A stretch of DNA of 25,371 nt from CAZLGO01 sp964559295 (lineage in GTDB: Archaea > Methanobacteriota > Methanobacteria > Methanobacteriales > Methanobacteriaceae), in assembly GCA_964559295.1 (NCBI GenBank), contig CAZLGO010000017.1, positions 1 through 25,371 of the forward strand, given 5' to 3'. Positions 22,739-25,371 of this stretch are shown here, one piece after another. The notes beneath the pieces are model-generated. The model was given only the letters and a program-made list of their open reading frames with translations, did no database searches and was not told where the DNA came from. Each line of letters starts with the position of its first letter. Position 1 is the first letter of the stretch. The translations under genes and the position numbers were made by a program.

Positions 22739-24065
22739 AGCTGAAGAGGTGTGCAATCTCTTAAGAAAACATATAGACCAGGATCATATCGTGAGAATAA
22801 TCTCTCACAACGATTCTGATGGGATATCTGCTGCAGGAATCATTTGCAATGCCATTTCCAGGGAAAATGGTAAATTTCATGTTACAATAGTTCCAAGGCT
22901 CGGGGAAAAGTTCATAAAAAAGCTTTCTCATCAAAAATACAAAGTGTTCATTTTCTGTGATATGGGAAGCGCCCACTTAGATTCCATAAAAAGATTAAAG
23001 GGGGACGTGATAGTCGCAGATCATCATCAGATCATAAATCAAGATAAAAACTATGAAAACATCATCCACCTAAACTCCCATCTTTTTGGAGTGGATGGAA
23101 CAAGGGAAATAAGTGCTTCTGGAATCTCATATTTGATTGTCCGTGAAATGAAAAATGAAGATCTTGCAAATCTTGCCTTAGTTGGGGCATTCGGAGATAT
23201 GCAGTGTAAGGATGGTGCATTGGGTTTTAATAAGATGATACTTGATGAGGGAGAAAAATCTGGAGCTTTAGAAATAAGGGATGATCTGAGGATATCTTAC
23301 AAAAAAACAGAACCCCTTTATAGAGCATTGGCATATACCTTTAATCCCGTTCTTCCCGGGATTTCTGGAGATTTTGACGGATCTAAGGTGTTTTTACAAA
23401 AACACGATCTGCCTTATGGGATCAAATTTACTGATTTGAACAACGAGGAGAAGGATATCTTAACAAAGGAACTCATGGAGATAAATTCTGAGGTATTTGG
23501 CAGGGTTTATGAAATCCCCAACGAAAGCGGTGTTTTGCGAAACATTGCGGACTACTCAAACATGTTAGATGCATGTGGCAAAAACAAAAATTATGGCATT
23601 GCATTGAGTATATGTCTTGGTGAAAGAGATGGTACGGTTGATAAGGCTTTGATGCTTCTTAGAAAATACAAAGACAGCGTCATAAAGGGGATAAATTGGA
23701 TAAAAAAAGAAGGTTATATGAGTTTAGATAATGTACAGTACATTTACACGGATGATAAGAAAAAAGCAGGCTTGATGGGTACTCTATCAAGCATAGGAAT
23801 TGAGCTTAGGATCTTAGATCCAAAAAAGCCTGCACTTGGCATATCTAAAATAGACAATAATAGGATAAAGATTTCTGCAAGGACCACCATGAATCTCACA
23901 GAAAAAGGCGTAAATTTGGGGCGCGCTTTGGCTGATGCATCCAAAAATTTTGGTGGTACAGGTGGCGGTCATAATATCGCAGCAGGTGCTGTTGTGCCCT
24001 ACAAATCCATGACTAGTTTTGTTGAAATGGTGAATGAGATAGTGGGCATGCAACTTGGCAATTAG
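22704..24065 (+). CDS. RecJ-like DHH-family exonuclease (archaeal RecJ/GAN type)
   Basis: This 453-residue protein has the DHH phosphoesterase motifs in order: SHNDSDG (34-40), CDMGSA (85-90), ADHHQ (105-109) and GAFGDMQ, then a C-terminal DHHA1-type domain with GGTGGGHNIAAGA. Archaeal relatives are Mn2+-dependent 5'-3' exonucleases of DNA or RNA, some bound to the GINS/Cdc45-like replication complex. A GTG at 22680 opens the frame, but ATG 22704 (MSQKKQRYLL) is more plausible. Overlap with rps15 suggests coupled translation; S15 with RecJ is a known archaeal gene pairing. Confidence 0.92.
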   Translation: MSQKKQRYLLNKAEEVCNLLRKHIDQDHIVRIISHNDSDGISAAGIICNAISRENGKFHVTIVPRLGEKFIKKLSHQKYKVFIFCDMGSAHLDSIKRLKGDVIVADHHQIINQDKNYENIIHLNSHLFGVDGTREISASGISYLIVREMKNEDLANLALVGAFGDMQCKDGALGFNKMILDEGEKSGALEIRDDLRISYKKTEPLYRALAYTFNPVLPGISGDFDGSKVFLQKHDLPYGIKFTDLNNEEKDILTKELMEINSEVFGRVYEIPNESGVLRNIADYSNMLDACGKNKNYGIALSICLGERDGTVDKALMLLRKYKDSVIKGINWIKKEGYMSLDNVQYIYTDDKKKAGLMGTLSSIGIELRILDPKKPALGISKIDNNRIKISARTTMNLTEKGVNLGRALADASKNFGGTGGGHNIAAGAVVPYKSMTSFVEMVNEIVGMQLGN

Positions 24066-24073
24066 GGATTCTC

Positions 24074-25258
24074 ATGTATCTCACATCAAAAGAAGAGGAG
24101 ATGTACGAAGGAGAACATGGTTATGCCATCCAAAAAAGCATGGAAATTCTGGTAGCCTTGGGTGATATTTACGGGGCAGAAGAGTTTGTTGAAATAGAAT
24201 CAGCTCAAATTTCAGGTGTTTCATATAAAACAATTGGAGATGCAGGTTTAGAGTTTTTAGAGGATATATCAAGGGATGCAAAGACAAAGGTTCCCTCCAC
24301 ATTGAATCCTGCTGGAGTTGATCTTGAGATATGGAGGGAACTTGGATTTTCGCAGGCGTTTGCAAAAAGGCAGCTTAGAATAATTGAAGCCTACAGAAAA
24401 ATGGATGTTATGACCACATGTACATGTACACCCTATCTCGTTGGAAATGTACCTGTTTTTGGTTCTCATATTGCGTGGTCTGAATCATCTGCTGTTTGTT
24501 ATGCAAATTCTGTTTTAGGTGCAAGAACAAATAGAGAAGGTGGACCCGGGGCGCTTGCTGCTGCTATTTGTGGAAAAACACCAAAATATGGTTATCATTT
24601 TGATGAAGAGAGGAAAGCTGACCTTGTTGTTGAAGTTGATACTAAAATCGATGGATCAGATTATGGAGCAGTTGGTCAGTTCGTTGGAGATGCTGTGGGA
24701 GATGGTGTACCATATTTTTTATTTAAAAAACCTCCGTCAAGCAATGATTTAAAAAGTTTGGGGGCGGCTTTGGCATCTTCAGGGGCTGTTGCACTTTATC
24801 ATGTTGAAGGAGTGACTCCTGAGTATGAAAAGGCTTTTGAAGATCCAAAAATGGAAAAGATAATCCTTGATAGGACGACAATCGATGATGTAAGGGAAAA
24901 ACTTTCAACGACGAACGAAAAACCTGATTTTATATGTTTAGGATGCCCACACTCTTCCCTTGAGGAGATCAAAAAAATAGTCCATTTGCTTGCTGGTAAA
25001 AAATTAAAAAAAGAGCTTTGGATCTGTACATCAATTTTCATGAAGGCTGCTGCAGATAGAATGGGATTTTCGGATTTGATAGAAAAAGCAGGTGGTAAAA
25101 TCGTCTGTGATACTTGTATGGTAGTCTCTCCCATTGAAGAGCTTGGATTTGAGGTTGTGGGGGTTGATTCAGCAAAGGCAGCGAACTACATCCCAAGCTT
25201 GTGCGGATTGGATGTTGTCTTTGATGATCTTGAGAATTTGATATGTAAAATCCTTTAG
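24074..25258 (+). CDS. Aconitase X large subunit (phosphomevalonate dehydratase, archaeal mevalonate pathway)
   Basis: This 394-residue protein matches the AcnX (DUF521) catalytic subunit. In the archaeal mevalonate pathway it dehydrates mevalonate 5-phosphate to trans-anhydromevalonate 5-phosphate, en route to isoprenoid lipids. Cysteines suited to the Fe-S cluster lie in TTCTCTPYLVG, FICLGCPHSS and IVCDTCMVVSP; GSHIAWSESSAVCYANSVLGARTNREGGP is another family block. The small subunit (DUF126), needed for activity, is not in the window in either separate or fused form. The ATG lies 8 bases after the RecJ-like stop, so it is probably in the same transcript. Confidence 0.92.
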   Translation: MYLTSKEEEMYEGEHGYAIQKSMEILVALGDIYGAEEFVEIESAQISGVSYKTIGDAGLEFLEDISRDAKTKVPSTLNPAGVDLEIWRELGFSQAFAKRQLRIIEAYRKMDVMTTCTCTPYLVGNVPVFGSHIAWSESSAVCYANSVLGARTNREGGPGALAAAICGKTPKYGYHFDEERKADLVVEVDTKIDGSDYGAVGQFVGDAVGDGVPYFLFKKPPSSNDLKSLGAALASSGAVALYHVEGVTPEYEKAFEDPKMEKIILDRTTIDDVREKLSTTNEKPDFICLGCPHSSLEEIKKIVHLLAGKKLKKELWICTSIFMKAAADRMGFSDLIEKAGGKIVCDTCMVVSPIEELGFEVVGVDSAKAANYIPSLCGLDVVFDDLENLICKIL

Positions 25259-25281
25259 GAGAGGAGTGACCTAAACGTAGG

Positions 25282-25360
25282 TTTTGATCAACCTTTCCTA
25301 AGAACCTTTAATAAAGGTTCATCAAAAGTGTGTTTGCATCAACGCTTTTTTAAAGGGTTG
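25282..25360. repeat. Dispersed hairpin repeat cluster, copy after aconitase X
   Basis: TTTTGATCAACCTTT (25282-25296) is followed by a stem GAACCTTT/AAAGGTTC with a 3-base loop (25302-25320), then ATCAAAA, then CAACGC... to ...GGGTTG (25340-25360). The order and motifs resemble, partly in reverse orientation, the ilvN-ilvC array; the last element is nearly the reverse complement of the first element there. It may also help end the upstream transcript. Confidence 0.65.
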
Positions 25361-25371
25361 AATAAAGTTCA

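Overview
The window is AT-rich archaeal DNA and most resembles a methanogen of the order Methanobacteriales. Pointers are the ilvB-ilvN-ilvC-DUF1464 run, a fused Kae1-Bud32 gene, a short (133 aa) archaeal ribosomal protein S15, an archaeal RecJ-like nuclease, aconitase X of the archaeal mevalonate pathway, GGTGA-type ribosome binding sites with frequent TTG starts, and a C39-peptidase family of the type I associate with this order. The placement is inferred from gene content and remembered gene order; no search was run.

Layout. Bases 1-1330: the tail of an unidentified gene, then a membrane-anchored winged-helix regulator broken by an in-frame TGA. 1358-5757: branched-chain amino acid genes ilvB, ilvN and ilvC with a DUF1464 kinase-like gene; a row of hairpins lies between ilvN and ilvC. 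5764-8722: an accessory island on the minus strand, holding a secreted C39 peptidase whose C-terminus looks like a bacteriocin leader plus a cationic core peptide, a partial frameshifted copy of it, three copies of a small membrane peptide, and a DUF5518-like membrane protein. 8763-14093: surE, a membrane-anchored Mrr-like protein, tRNA-Val(UAC), an FkbM methyltransferase, ilvE, uppP and a Na+/Ca2+ exchanger-like protein. 14113-19498, minus strand: Lhr helicase, a metallophosphoesterase, a SpoIIM-like membrane protein and a CobT-like protein. 19632-25258, plus strand: Kae1-Bud32, remnants of a PIN-domain gene, XTP pyrophosphatase, S15, a RecJ-like nuclease and aconitase X large subunit.

How the genes relate. 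ilvB/N/C and ilvE supply three enzymes of valine/isoleucine synthesis (acetolactate synthase as two subunits, ketol-acid reductoisomerase and the transaminase); dihydroxyacid dehydratase is not here. Kae1-Bud32, RdgB, S15 and RecJ form a translation/nucleic-acid housekeeping block. Lhr and the metallophosphoesterase probably act together in nucleic-acid repair or processing.

The most unusual part is the island at 5.8-8.7 kb. The peptidase keeps its Q/C/H/D catalytic set, has a Sec signal peptide, appears to start at an ATT codon, and ends in an LTxEEMxSIxG segment that matches the spacing of double-glycine bacteriocin leaders, followed by a 34-residue cationic, hydrophobic tail. A second partial copy carries two such leaders and a different first half of the tail, flanked by long stretches of identical DNA. 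This suggests a self-processing, secreted peptide-release system with recombining core sequences. That is a hypothesis from sequence pattern only.
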